From Girardinichthys multiradiatus (Eukaryota > Chordata > Actinopteri > Cyprinodontiformes > Goodeidae): a DNA stretch of 64,000 bases. The position numbers were made by a program, and so were the translations under genes. Below are positions 45,471 through 57,010 of the stretch, in pieces. The notes beneath the pieces are model-generated. The model made no database searches. It worked only from the letters and a program-made list of their open reading frames with translations, and was not told the DNA's origin. The stretch spans positions 39,783,475 to 39,847,474 of the forward strand of contig NC_061804.1 of the NCBI RefSeq assembly GCF_021462225.1, given 5' to 3'. The first letter of the stretch is position 1. Each line of letters begins with the position of its first letter.

Positions 45471-45670
45471 ACTGTGGCTCAGTGGGTAGAGTGGTTGTCT
45501 TGTAATTAGAAGGTTGTCGGTTTGATTCCAGCTTTCAAATGTTGATGTATCTTTTGGCAAGGCACCTAACCCCAAGTTGCCTATTGATCTGCGTAATGGT
45601 CTACAAATGTATGTGCATTTGTGAGTGTGACTGAGTGAATGTGGCTGTAGTGTAAAACTGCTTTGAGTGG
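45471..45670 (+). mobile_element. tRNA-derived SINE, 5' part (rest at 47883-47898)
   Basis: It has pol III promoter boxes of tRNA type: an A box TGGCTCAGTGGG at 45475-45486 and a B box GGTTTGATTCC at about 45529-45539. After the head comes the fish SINE body ending CTTTGAGTGG. It is broken at 45670 by ERV-C. The sequence resumes after 47882 with TCAGAAATGCGCTAT, the expected SINE tail. Confidence 0.82.
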
Positions 45671-46154
45671 TGTTGGAGTTGTTCCCCAGAAACACCTGCG
45701 TGCTCGTTTGTTTTGGTAAAGCTGAATAACACAGAGTCTGCACAGTTTCTTTTGCCCCGGCCGGAGGAGAGGTGTTCCAGCTAAGTCACCAGAGCACTTC
45801 TGACTTTTCCTCCCCAAAGACAGGGTTTTTATTCAAAAGCAAGGCGTGTACAATTACAAAGAAAAAACACATATTTTTAGCTGAGTGTCTGGTTGAACTC
45901 TTACACCTGGCATTCAGCTGTCTGTCCAGACCTTCACAACATTCCTGTTATTCTACTTTTGGCTGTTATCTGAGACATGTACAGAAATATCTTCACTGGT
46001 GCCAGGCTGACCACAGCCAAGTCAGACACACACACACACACACCTGTTTTGAGCAATCCACTAAGTTACACAGTACATTTCATTTCACACATTATTAAAC
46101 CTAACTTGAGCTTAGCAATGCAGCCCTATTAAGTATCTTAAATATTTTCCAACA
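45671..46154 (-). repeat. ERV-C 3' LTR (left)
   Basis: 484 bases. Contains an (AC)n run at 46026-46043. Confidence 0.93.
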
Positions 46155-46170
46155 TTTCCCCCTTTTGAAG
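46155..46170 (-). other. ERV-C polypurine tract
   Basis: The minus strand CTTCAAAAGGGGGAAA abuts the TGTTGGAAAA start of the 3' LTR. Confidence 0.8.
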
Positions 46171-46721
46171 CCTCAATTAAGACTTCACCCTAAAATGCCC
46201 ACAGATTATATTGGAAGCAACTTTAAATCTTCAGCATGCCTTCGTGCTCCTCATCATCATCATCCACCTCTAACAGTGGCATCATGGTGGGATGCTGAGA
46301 AGCCTTCCCTTATTGGTTACGCGTTTGAACATTTGCTCAGTTTGGCGGCTGTCAGAGCATGTCTGGAATGGAAGTTCACAAAACAAACCCAAAATCACTG
46401 TAATAATGCAAAAAGATATGACACACAAAGATCCCATGACCCAACCCTTAGAGGGTTTTGGTCCTACCTTTTGGCTCCCCATGATTATTCCTGGTAATAC
46501 TCGTGAGTAATATAATCTTTGATACCTGTAAAAAAGAAATTAATAGAGATACAAACGTTTTAGTTCAGTTTTTTTCAGTATTTTACAAGTGGGAGGGAAA
46601 ACTCTACCACTTTCAGTGAGAGGGAAACTCAATCACTGCCGCCTCTTCTCCTGATGTTCTTTCTTCTCTTCAGCTCCCAGGTGTAGACTGACCAGGAACC
46701 TTGCGTTCTCACACCTGGGGA

Positions 46722-47045
46722 TTATTCTGCCCCTTTAGTGGGGTGAGAAATTTGATCTTCCTTCCTGGTGTTTTCTCTTAAGTTTTCCTGAACCTCAGCG
46801 AGGGATCTCTGCGGAGCGTTTGTCGCTGTACACTGACTCCAGTGGTACCAGGTGTCGCCTTTACCCTTGAGTCTCACCGCATGTGAGGTTCTTTCTGTGA
46901 CCTGGAATGGACCGGTCCACCTGGGTTCTGACCACTTCCTTTTGATCACCTTCAGCAAGACCCACTGAGCTTCCGAGGTGGTGGTGCCGTTTCTGGTCTC
47001 TGGTTCTGCTGGGACCTGTTTGGAGTTGCCAAACTCAGGACACAC
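46722..47045 (-). pseudogene. ERV-C integrase C-terminal domain
   Basis: A 107-codon minus-strand frame contains KRKWSEPRWTGPFQVTERTS and then WYHWSQC. The RWTGPF...TWYH pattern is the SH3-like C-terminal domain of gamma-type retroviral integrases, which binds DNA and host factors. The catalytic core is missing. Upstream residues (MCPEFGNSKQVPAEPE) are probably leader-derived across the deletion point. The 46171-46721 remainder up to the 3' LTR has no readable env. Confidence 0.82.
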
Positions 47046-47125
47046 ACGGGCCTCGAACCTTTATTCAGAGGGACTCTAACCCTTTGGGCCTCAAACCCTT
47101 ATTCAGAGGGACTCTAACCCTTTAG
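47046..47125 (-). repeat. 38-base tandem repeat, two units
   Basis: GGGCCTC(G/A)AACC followed by TTATTCAGAGGGACTCTAAC occurs twice in a row at the deletion junction side of ERV-C. Confidence 0.85.
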
Positions 47126-47372
47126 TTCAAAAAACACTTCTCATTTTGCTTTTCGTGACCTCTTTTATAGTACCTTAATGCATTACTTTACACGTGTTAA
47201 ATTTAGCAGAACATTTCACTTACTCAGACATCTGACACCAAGAATTTAGGCCTATCGACAATGCCAAAAGTTTAAACAGGTTTCTGCTTACCTTGTAAGA
47301 AGTGCAGGGGTACCCCGGTGTCAGAATCTTTTGGTGAAGTTCTGATTTAGCTGAAAGTCCTCGCTTTTCCCA

Positions 47373-47392
47373 AATCACGTCGGGAGTCACCA
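47373..47392 (-). other. ERV-C primer-binding site (tRNA-Trp-like)
   Basis: The plus strand AATCACGTCGGGAGTCACCA equals the 3' end of vertebrate tRNA-Trp plus CCA, as I recall it, with one extra A. It is three bases from the 5' LTR. Confidence 0.78.
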
Positions 47393-47395
47393 AGT

Positions 47396-47878
47396 TGTTG
47401 GAGTTGTTCCCCAGAAACACCTGCGTGCTCGTTTGTTTTGGTAAAGCTAAATAACACAGAGTCTGCACAGTTTCTTTTGCCCCGGCCGGAGGAGAGGTGT
47501 TCCAGCTAAGTCACCAGAACACTTCTGACTTTTCCTCCCCAAAGACAGGGTTTTTATTCAAAAGCAAGGCGTGTACAATTAAAAGGAAAAAACACATATT
47601 TTTAGCTGAGTGTCTGGTTGAACTCTTACACCTGGCATTCAGCTGTCTTTTCAGACCTTCACAACATTCCTGTTATTCTACTTTTGGCTGTTATCTGAGA
47701 CATGTACAGAAATATCTTCACTGGTGCCGGGCTGACCACAGCCAAGTCAGACACACACACACACACCTATTTTGAGCAATCCACTAAGTTACACAGTACA
47801 TTTCATTTCACACATTATTAAACCTAACTTGAGCTTAGCAATGCAGACCTTATTAAGTATTTTAAATATTTTCCAACA
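47396..47878 (-). repeat. ERV-C 5' LTR (right)
   Basis: 483 bases, colinear with the left LTR. Confidence 0.93.
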
Positions 47879-47898
47879 GTGGTCAGAAATGCGCTATT

Positions 47899-48690
47899 AG
47901 CTTTGAGCTCCATGGGGCTCAGTGGTGCTGCTGTCATTAGCCCTAAGGTGGAAGTGCCTCCCTCCATTGATCGTTATTGGCAAACCGGGGTGCTTATTTG
48001 GGTCAGCCGGGGAGCTGGCTCCCTGGTATAGCATTTTGCCCCCCAGTCCTTTCCTCTCCATCCCATGACAGGTGTCACCTCCCTACACCTACTCCATCAC
48101 ACTACCACTAATGTACAGCCATGGTGTGCGGGTGCGTCATTGGGTATGAAGGAGGTTTAGCCGAAAGGGGTTAGTTCCTTCTTTTTTTTTTTTTTTTTTT
48201 ACTGTGTCATGTCTGGTAGAGTAGCGCTCAGAATTGTTGTCTGAGTGCCAAGAAAAAGCCCAACAGATTTACTTTCACAAGTGGAGCATTACAGCTAACG
48301 CTTTAAAGCTCTGCTTGATATTTATAAAAAGAAACTTTATTAGAAACTGCTATGGGATTATTTTAGTTGTTACGGACATGGAGACAAATGAAAAGGAAAA
48401 ACAAAGGTGCACGAAAGAGAGAAAGGTTGGGCAAAAAGGAAAAGGGGAGAGAAGGAGAATAGAATGGAGGAAAGAAAGAAGAATGAAGAGAATACACGAT
48501 AACACCCTGCTTGCCTCTACACCTGCAGAAACGTTCATATTACCAACTTTTTAACCGAAACGTGCATGGTACTTATCAATGCATTTAGTGCTAAATGCAG
48601 CTCAATATATAACATTTGTGTTATAGAATCTGAATGTCTGAGTGTGAGCGCACTTGTGTATACAAGGTTTCTCCATAAAAATATGAAATA
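47899..48690. other. Unassigned; poly-T and purine-rich runs
   Basis: A T-run of about 20 lies at 48181-48200. 48380-48490 is strongly purine-rich on the plus strand (AGAAAGGTTGGGCAAAAAGG). An open frame across it (48234-48554) reads as low-complexity Lys/Arg/Glu and is probably not a gene. Confidence 0.4.
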
Positions 48691-49990
48691 GTGAGTGTGA
48701 GGAGCCACAGACCTGCCCCCTTGGACCCGGGACAGATACGGAGGAGATCCGAGCCACACACATCCAAAGGCCCCCCAGAGCACAGGACCCCCGGAAGAAC
48801 CACCAAAAAAAAGCAGGGGAGAGTCCCAGGGGAACCACTCAGCAGCCACAGTGCAGAAGCCCCAGGGAGCTGCAGCAACAAGCCCACAGGCCCCGCCGGC
48901 AGCCATCTACTCCCAAGCAGATCCAGCCATGGACCAAGAGACCCGAGACCCCGGGACATATTACTCCCCAAGCAGAGGCCTGACATAGCCCAGGGTTCCC
49001 GGCAAGCAGCCACCGGGAGTGAGCCAGCTCCACACATAGGCCTGCTCCAAGCAACCCCGCCATGTCCCGCCCCCATGACATAGCGCACCACGGCAGCAAG
49101 GCAAGGGCCCTGCACAACGCTACCCCAGCCCCAGCCCCCGCCCACAGGCGCAACAGGGCAGACACCATCAAGCACCAAGCTCACAAAGGAACCCCTGACC
49201 ACACACCAAGATGGGACAAACTCACCCGGCAAGAGGTCCCCAGCAAGCGGCAAGCACTCAGGGCCAGCATCCACCACCATGCCGCCACAACCACACAGAC
49301 ATACCACATCACTGCCACTGCAACGATAGCCCAGGTAGAAACATTATTCAGCTCATCTCTACCATCGCCGCTCAGCCGATCCAGATGCCAGTGACCCCAC
49401 ATCCAAGAAGAGGACACAACCCCCCACCCCACACGCTGCAGCCCCCCACGCTACCCTCTAGCCCACTGCCTCGATCCCCCCCAGACACAACAGCCAGCAG
49501 AGCAGCACACCGCCGAGCCCGCCATTCGGCCACCACCAGCAGCCCCAGCCCATCAGTTCGTGAGAGGGAAACATGCACCAGCCGGGTAAATAGGCCGGGC
49601 AGCCCAACCCCTCCAGGCCTAGCACATCCCGCCAGCCGACCCAGTGCTGGCACAAGACATGCTCCACCACTCCACCCACCCAACCGCCACCCATAGCCGG
49701 CCCGGGGCAAGAGCCACAGAAGGAAGCATTGGAGGAAGGCCACTACAGCACGCCAAGAAATGGGCACACCTCACCAACCCCAAACCCAAGCCCCGGAGGT
49801 GCCCTGGCATGGCCAGCCCCTCCACCAAAGCGAAGCCACATCTCAATCAACAGTGCACACTGCTTGGCCAAGACCCCCTCGTCGGAGCCCCCCCCACCAG
49901 AACCCTCAATGTCTACATGCAACTTAACCCTTAGAGGTGAGCGCAGGCACCAGAGGTTAGGGTAATAAAATACCCTCCCTCCTGATGCCA
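48691..49990. repeat. GC-rich, C/A-skewed block of unknown family
   Basis: About 1.3 kb far richer in GC than its surroundings, with the plus strand dominated by C and A (CCCCAGCCCCAGCCCCCGCC near 49123). Long frames are open on several strands at once, which is what skewed composition gives and is not evidence of protein. Such blocks occur in the 5' parts of some fish LINEs, but no RT or endonuclease is beside it. Confidence 0.5.
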
Positions 49991-51344
49991 TTGCCTGCAC
50001 CCACACCCAAGGCCCTACATGTGAATGCCATGAAAATGTCATAAATAGGTGTCTAAGTTGTACAATGAAATTTAGTTCCTTCTGTCTATGTAAGCGACGG
50101 ACAGAGCAAAGAAGTAAGCTGCAGATAACAGTAAAATGACAGCAAGCTAGATTGTTGAGGTGTTGATATAACTTACTGGCTGTTGTTTTGATAGGACAGC
50201 TTTGTACCTCCTGCCAATGTTAGCGCTGTGCACCCGCTTTTAGCTCCTTAAGGACATCACTTTATTGTGTGTTTTACAACATACAGCTTTGCTGTCAGTT
50301 TGGTTGCCCTTTTTGCTTTAGGAAACACATGATCCAAATGCATTCAGTGAGGTTCTTGATGCTAGCGTTAGCTAACTCGTTAACTATGTTAGGGTTTTGT
50401 TTAAAAGTTGCGTTCATTCAATTTGTGGTAGCATTAACATTTTAAAAGGTATCTTACATGTAGTTTGTGTAAGAATATTGTCAGTAACATTAGTAATGAG
50501 ATTACAGCTTTTGTTGCTACTGTGAATTCCTTAACTTTCCTCTGCTATTGTTTAAGAATTTACATTTTTCATGCAGCCTACTAGGGCAGGGGTGTTCAAA
50601 GTCAGTCCTAGCAAGGTCCTGACGTTTCCCTGCTTTAACACACCTGATTTAGTTGATTGTAGCTCAGCACAAGCCTGTTAATAAACCATTGCTGTTGTTT
50701 GTTGGATTTGGTAGCTTACAGCTACAATATTCATTTTAGTGCTGTTGTTCTCATGCATTAGTAAACAGCACATTGTTGGTGCAATGATTTTGTATATACT
50801 TCTTGTTTTTTTTTACATTTGTTGATATTTATTGAGGGCAAGTAAAGTAATGGAATCTTGTATGGCTCGGCAGCCTGCAGGGGGGCATGGTGTGAAGTGC
50901 CTCGTTTGCATTTAAAGAGACCGCGGCAAAACGGTCAAAAAGGAAGCTTAAAAAATGTGTAAACTAAATGCCTGAGGAGCTACAATAATGACAAATTCAA
51001 ACCAAAGCATTGCACTTCCACTTTATACAGACCGCATTTGAATGATTTAAATAGGAAAAGGAAGGATTTAAAAGCATGATATGTCCCCTATAATGCTCCA
51101 CTCGAAACTAAACCTGTTGGGCTTCTTTTTGGCACTCAACAACAATTTTGAGTGCTACTCTGCTGGACAGGACCCATAAAAAAAAGAAAATGAAATGCGT
51201 TATAAAAAATTTCAAACCATTTTACCATAGCTGAAACTAGACATTTAACATTTTTCATAAATGTAAATTTTTCTTCTTTTAGGTCAGTTACGAATGCCAA
51301 AATTATTTCTATTTGCTAAATGCCAAAATACTCAGCCTTTCTTC
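49991..51344. other. Unassigned; one dispersed-repeat phrase
   Basis: No gene. 50588-50650 (GGGGTGTTCAAAGTCAGTCC...TTTAACACACCTGATTTAG) resembles a common fish MITE arm. Confidence 0.4.
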
Positions 51345-51742
51345 AAAGTCAGAAGTTTACACTTCCTAAGATCATGATGCCTCTGAACAAGTTGGGGAAG
51401 CCCATGATGTCCTGGCTTTGTAAGCTCTTGTTTAGTTAATTAACCAACTTGATTTACATGGAGGCATAGCTGTGGAGGTGTTTTAAGACAAAACCTCAAA
51501 GTTGTTTGAAGGTGCCATGTCCATCAGTGCAAACATTTTTTTTTGTAAGTAAGGAAATCCAAAATGTTTGATCCAAATAATACAGTTTAAAGAGCAATTC
51601 TATCAAATATTGAGGAGATGCATGCAAATAAATAAATATAGTCTCTCTTACTGATTTTGCATTTGAACTAGAAGTCTTTATTATTGAGTAATTAGATTGA
51701 TGACATAATTGGAATTCCCCACTAAAGTCAAACTTCTGACTT
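51345..51742. mobile_element. Decayed Tc1 element of the Sleeping-Beauty-like group
   Basis: The outer ends AAGTCAGAAGTTT (51346-51358) and AAACTTCTGACTT (51730-51742) are perfect 13-base inverted repeats and match the familiar terminal repeats of this teleost Tc1 group. Inside are typical phrases (GGAGGCATAGCTGTGGAGGT). Only about 400 bases remain, with no transposase frame. Confidence 0.75.
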
Positions 51743-52649
51743 GCATAATCTGAGGTCTCTCACCAACCCAAGCTTTAAAATCCAAAATGGCTCCTTCAAG
51801 TATAATGAAGCAGAAGTATTACTTTGTTTATTTGCACTTCAGTTTGTATCACAACTGGTCCCAAATATGGTGTTGCACAATACTTATATTTGTGAACATG
51901 TGGATTTGGTGCTTGAATGGGAGATAATTAAAAATAAGGCTTAGTTTATTTGATTCAAGCACGTTGATGTGAAATTGAATTTCTTGAAGGCTTTTCAAAT
52001 TTACTGCCACAGATTTGGGGCTTCATTTGATAAAATCCCGACTTATAATTTTTGTTAGACAATCTGCAAAGTTACCTGCTATTGAGATGTCCATTTTGAC
52101 AATCTTATTGCACATTCGGTCTATCATTTACCTTGCAATGCTGGATGGAGTCTGTTCTTGTGGGCTTTGCTAAATGACAGGCTTTGCAAAGCCTTTATCA
52201 TGGGCATCCTAAGCTTGCTAATGCTACCTGTGCCAACAGCTTGGGGTTCATAAACACAAATCTCGCTAAACACAGAGTACATCTTCGTCATCAGAACTAC
52301 TTGTGGCTCAAGAGTTACCCACAAAAATATTTTTCATAAACTCAGAATTTCCTTTCTGGCTGTGTAATAGAGAGTGATAAAACTAGACTAGACAGGTGAG
52401 TATATTAACAAAAGGCAGAAGTAGAGTTGGGCAAGAATAGTATGGGGACCTAAACAAAATTTCATTTTGGGACTTCCATCACTCTACCAAAGCTCCACTA
52501 ATAGCTTATAGCATCCATGTAGAATTATTTGTGCATTACATATGTCATTACAAATGACTTGCAGCAAAACAAAATCTCAAAACATCAGAAAGCAAGTGTT
52601 TTGTTTGCAGACTACATGCATATGGTGAATTGCTGCTAAACCAGAAAGT
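51743..52649. other. Unassigned AT-rich DNA
   Basis: Nothing recognisable beyond short frames without domains. Confidence 0.35.
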
Positions 52650-52960
52650 TAAAGCTTGAGCACACTGATCTTCCAAATGGGAATGACTCTAATCATATCG
52701 CCAAATTAATAACAAAGTGGCTTAAAAACAACCAAGTAAATGAGTCACTATCACAAATCTCTGATCTCAGTCCTATAGAAGCTATTGTTCGAAGCTAATG
52801 GAATGATACCCAAAAAGCTGGACTTCATCAAATTAGACTCTTATTTCTTCAACATTCCTCAGAGGCTGTTTTTTCACTAATGTAGATAAACAGCCAAGTT
52901 CTTAATAATGAGAACTGAAAGAAGAAGACCTTTGTCTTGGCAAACAACTGGATATATAAT
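52650..52960 (+). pseudogene. Tc1 transposase relic, plus strand
   Basis: The plus strand still reads NHIAKLITKWLKNN and, further on, ISDLSPIEAIV, the worn forms of the Tc1 block leading to the catalytic glutamate. Terminal repeats are not visible and stops interrupt it. A different family from the intact copies. Confidence 0.6.
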
Positions 52961-53114
52961 AGTGGTAATTAACTGAGAGTCACTCCTTAGTTATCCCTTC
53001 TAAGAAGTTGCACTCACTCAACCCTCACAGCATTACTTCCTCTCCTGCCTAACTTGGCACTGCTGCCAAGTTCAACATGTTTTCTCACAACAAAGCAGTA
53101 AAAGGAAACTGTTT

Positions 53115-53460
53115 AATGCAAAAGTATTTATATCCTTTCAACCTTTCCACTGTTTGCCACGTTGCAACCACTTCAACTGATTTTATTCAGATTTTTTGTG
53201 ACAGACCAACACAAGTAGTGCATAATTGTGAGGCAAAAGAGACACTTTTCAACAATTGTTTTACAGAAAATATTTTAAGTGCAGTTAAAACTGAATGTCT
53301 CATTTAGCAGCTCATTTAGAGAAGAACATTTTTGTCCATTCTTATTTCCAAATATCTAAACCAGGTTGGATTGGGACAGTTTCAAGTCTTTCTACAGATT
53401 CTGAATTTGATTTAGGTCTGGACTTTGACTGGGCCATTCTAACATAAATATGCATTGCTC
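53115..53460 (-). mobile_element. Tc1/mariner relic, minus strand
   Basis: It begins AAAGTATTTATATCCTTT, similar to the relic at 6100. At 53408-53442 the minus strand reads MLEWPSQSPDLN, a canonical Tc1 segment just before the catalytic glutamate. The copy stops where the next MITE begins. Confidence 0.68.
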
Positions 53461-53465
53461 TAAGC

Positions 53466-53668
53466 CAGAGATTTCTAACTCCAGCTTTCGAGAGCCACTG
53501 TCCAGCAACCTTAGATTCATTCTTTGTCCAACATACTTTATTACATACATATTTATATGTATGTAAGCATGCAGACATGCTGAGGAGGTCCCATTTGATT
53601 AAAGTCTGTTGAAACATCTCCATCTAAAAGTTGCAGGGGAATAGCTCTTGAGGACTGGAGTTAGAGAC
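53466..53668. mobile_element. Foldback MITE with about 42-base arms
   Basis: The left arm (TTTCTAACTCCAGCTTTCGA onward, to about 53513) and the right arm (from TAAAAGTTGCAGG near 53625 to GGAGTTAGAGAC) are imperfect reverse complements. The middle is short and AT-rich with an (ATAT/GTAT)n run. No protein. A hAT-type MITE is possible. Confidence 0.65.
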
Positions 53669-53692
53669 CCAGTCTCTACAATTGCGCCGCTC

Positions 53693-55197
53693 AAAATTTT
53701 AATTCCACCTTTTATGGCAGAAACCTTACTTTTTTGGACAATTATTGTCTCTGGTTTTGGATTCTGTGCAGCTGTGGAGCTGGTCCTTGTAGCAGCTCAC
53801 TGACATCTCAAAAACTCAAATAATACCTCAACTTCTGCCCCAAATTCCAGATGAGTTAAAAAGGAGGCATCATGGATGCAGAGGAAGAGCAAAGAGAAAG
53901 AGAAGAGATAAAAGAAGAAGTTTAAACCATCTCTTCCTTTGACCATAATGGGCAATGTAACATTGTTGGCAAACAAGTAGGATGAACCCCAAGCCCTAAC
54001 AAAGACCCACCTAGCATATTGGGAAACCAGCATTATGTGTTTCACTCAGACATGGCTGCAGGATCAAATCCCCAACTCCAACATCTCTTTGTTGGTCTTT
54101 CTGACCATACAAGTGGGCAGAGATTTAAAGAGGAGCAGCAAAAGGAAAGGAGGTGAATTTGCAGTGCTTGTGAACAACAGATGTTGTAATGTGGGACATG
54201 TTAATGTGAATCGTCATATCTGCAGCCCGGATATTGAACTGTTAACAGTAAATGTTTGTCCAGATTATTTTACCAAAAGAGTTCACCAGTGTTATTTTGA
54301 CAACTGCTTACATCCCACCATCAGCCGACAATCCATATAATGGCACTGTTATTCTTATGAAGAGAGCTCCAGTAGAACAATATTAGAAATACTATATGCA
54401 TACTGTATTCTATATACTTCTGTACACACAATTCAGCCTGATTTGCTTTGTCACCAACTCCAGAGTATTTAGGTGGAGGCCTGAAGGATTGCCTGGATCA
54501 ATGACTACCTGACAAACAAACCATAGTTTGTGAGACTAAAGGGCTGTGTGTCTTGCCAGGTGATCAGCAGTACAGGAACACCACAGGGACTGTACTCTCA
54601 CCATTCCTCTTCACTCTGTACACCTCAGATTTCCAGTACAAGACAGAGTCTGTCATCTGCAGAGATACTCAGATGACTCTGCAGTCGTGGGATGGATCAT
54701 AGATGGTCAAGAAGCTGAGTTCAGGGAGCTGGTGGACCGCTTTGTGGAAAAATGTGGAAACAATCATCTTATCTTATAATGTGAATAAAACAAAGGAGAT
54801 GGAGAATTGTAGATTTCAAGACAAACAGGAAAAGATCAAACACTATTTCCATCATTGAAGAACGGGTGAAGGTGGTGAAGGGAATAAGCAGATTTTACTT
54901 CTTGAGAAAGCTTAGGTGCCTCAGTGTTTGCAACAAGATTGTTCATCTCTTCTATAATTTTGTTGTGGAGAGTGTGAGTTCCTCTGTTATCATCTGTTGG
55001 GGTAGCAACACCACAAGCATTAACTCAAAAAAGCTAAACAAGTGGATAATGAAGACTGGCTCTGTTCTATGGACTGCTCTGGAAGCTCTGGAGATGATTA
55101 TGCAAAGAGGGATTCTTCATAAAAGGAAAAACATTATAGACAACCTGAGCATCCTCTTCATCAGACAACAACAGTGTCTTCAGCCCCGTTTAGTCTA
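53693..55197 (+). pseudogene. Rex1-type LINE copy 2, degenerate
   Basis: It starts GCGCCGCTCAAA like copy 1. 54035-54340 encodes endonuclease sequence (CFTQTWLQDQIPN). After a deletion between about 54350 and 54430, RT parts follow: the GTPQGTVLSP region near 54580, YSDDSAVVG near 54663, and a 110-codon frame 54866-55198 (YFLRKLRCLSVCNKIVH). The YSDD box survives in DNA, but many frameshifts separate the parts. The 3' tail present in copy 1 is missing. Clearly inactive and older than copy 1. Confidence 0.88.
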
Positions 55198-55421
55198 AAA
55201 TAAGATTTACACCACACTGTGCAGGGTTCAAAGTCTGTAGGGGGTATTAGCGTAAAGGGGGTTGAATCCATCTGAACACTACACTTTCTAAATGTTTTTG
55301 TTGTATACAATTTTGAAAACCATGTCTTCCTTTCAATTCACAATTCCGCACTAGTTTATGATAACCTATTGCATAAAATCCAAATAAAATACACAGACGT
55401 TTGTGGCTTTATCATGACAAA
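55198..55421. other. Unassigned spacer
   Basis: AT-rich, no feature seen. Confidence 0.35.
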
Positions 55422-55964
55422 TGTCAAGGTTTATGTAGCGGAGGACCCCGGAATGCAGACAAGCAGGCAGCATGACGGTAAGTGAAACGATTTAATTAAC
55501 AAAAACTTACTACAGAAGGTGACAGCAAAAACAGACATGGGCAGGCTGGCAAAACAGGCTTGGCATGATCAAAAAGGCAAGACATGAACAGAGACGGTGA
55601 TCCAAAATGTTTCTGCGAGTAACGAACAGAACAGATGTCTATATATAGAACAAGAACAAGGTGAAACGAGGAGACTGATTTGCTTAGTGCAGGTGAACCG
55701 AATAAAGTTAATTGACAGACAGGAGAGCAAACTGGAGCAAAACAAAAATTCAAGGATACAAACTAATAGAAACATAACTAGAAAAACATGAAACTAAAGC
55801 ATAACCACATCCAAAAACCTAACTTGACAAAACATGAGCTAGAAGACAAAAACTAAAGCATGACCAGGAAAATAATAAACAGAGACATGATTCAAAACCT
55901 TAACTGTGAGAAACATAAGAGGAAAAACCCGCAAACAAAAACCAAACAACCCCAAATCATAACA
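55422..55964 (-). repeat. Solo LTR, 543 bases (family D)
   Basis: It begins TGTCAAGGTT and ends CATAACA. ACAAA is duplicated exactly at 55417-55421 and 55965-55969. It belongs to the same family as the LTRs of 58417-60725 (shared TGTAGCGGAGGACCCCGG and CAGCATGACGGTAAGTGAAA). Its interior was lost by LTR-LTR recombination. Orientation is taken from the related element. Confidence 0.92.
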
Positions 55965-57010
55965 ACAAAATGTGGAAATGTTGTTCAAGCGGTGGGTTTT
56001 CTAAATATGCAGGTTTAAAAAAGTAATCTTTCATCTCTGGTGGAATCCCTACATCACAGGTCCTTTAATTTTTCATTTAGAGCCATAACTCCAGGTAATA
56101 AGAGTATCTGCTTTGGTGGACACCATAGAAAACTTTGTATTGCTGTGTCTACCAACAATTAATAAACATGCTGCAGCTGATGAAAAAGAACAAAAAGGGA
56201 GGAGCAATCATTATGCTTTGACAGCTCCGGCAGCAGCCATCCGTAGCACACATCAGATGAGGGAGCTCAACATGTTCAATGTGGATATTCTGGTGGAACA
56301 AACTGCACTGCTCAGCTGCGGTGATGGATGAGAAGATATGATTTGCACTTTTACTTGTTTACGGTAGTACAGCATCACAAATTAATATTCACTGACTTCC
56401 CAAATTGTGAATTGAGGATTGAACAAATTCAGTTTGTAATTCATGAAGGATGAACCTCATAGGATCTATGCAAATGTGAGTGAATATCTGATTTTAAATG
56501 AGGTATTTCTGAGACGGGTTATTTATGTCACAGCGAGCAGCCCCTGCGGTTTTTTCCCAATGACTCAACAATTGACGATGAGTGCAGGTCCAGAAATCAA
56601 CCTGACATTTTCCTCCCACTGCATGTGTCTTTTTGCTGGAAAACATGTCATCCATTGTTTTGCATTATCATCATGCCACCACAGTTTTACTGGGCTTCCT
56701 GGAACCTGCTGATGGCATTGAGCCTCACAGCTTGCACGGTTATTTTCTCCTGAGTTGCATAATTTGACTCAAATGATTTGCATGATTCTTCCAACAACCT
56801 TGCTTTATAATCTTTCCTGCTGTAGCATTAAGGTTCCTTTAACTCAGCCCTCATATTGTCCAACATCAGCAAATAATACCTCTTCAAAAAGTAAATATTA
56901 AAAAAGGTATTGCAAATGTATATAGCATACATGTATGTAAAAAGCCTAACTAATAAAATTGTGTTTCTTTCATCAAGAGGATATTGATGATTATCTTTGG
57001 AAGTGAGCAG
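55965..57010. other. Unassigned DNA
   Basis: No gene recognised. Short frames at 56113-56331 and 56443-56712 have no known domain. Confidence 0.35.

Larger units (their letters stand above)
45671..47878 (-). mobile_element. ERV-C: deleted endogenous retrovirus in a SINE, minus strand
   Basis: LTRs at 45671-46154 and 47396-47878 begin TGTTGGAG and end TTCCAACA, with about a dozen differences. GTGG is duplicated (45667-45670, 47879-47882), a 4-base target typical of gamma-type retroviruses. The interior is only 1241 bases: leader, the very end of pol and a 3' stretch. Gag, most of pol and probably env are gone. Polypurine tract and primer site give minus orientation. Confidence 0.93.

Noticed and set aside
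45471..45545. Functional tRNA gene
   Set aside because: A and B boxes are present, but the sequence does not fold as a full tRNA and runs into a SINE body.
48234..48554. 106-codon frame rich in Lys, Arg and Glu
   Set aside because: It follows from a purine-rich stretch. Low complexity, with no start context or domain.
48621..49307. 228-codon frame on the minus strand, rich in Gly, Leu, Val and Trp
   Set aside because: Frames are open on both strands across the GC-rich block because stops are rare in such composition. No domain.
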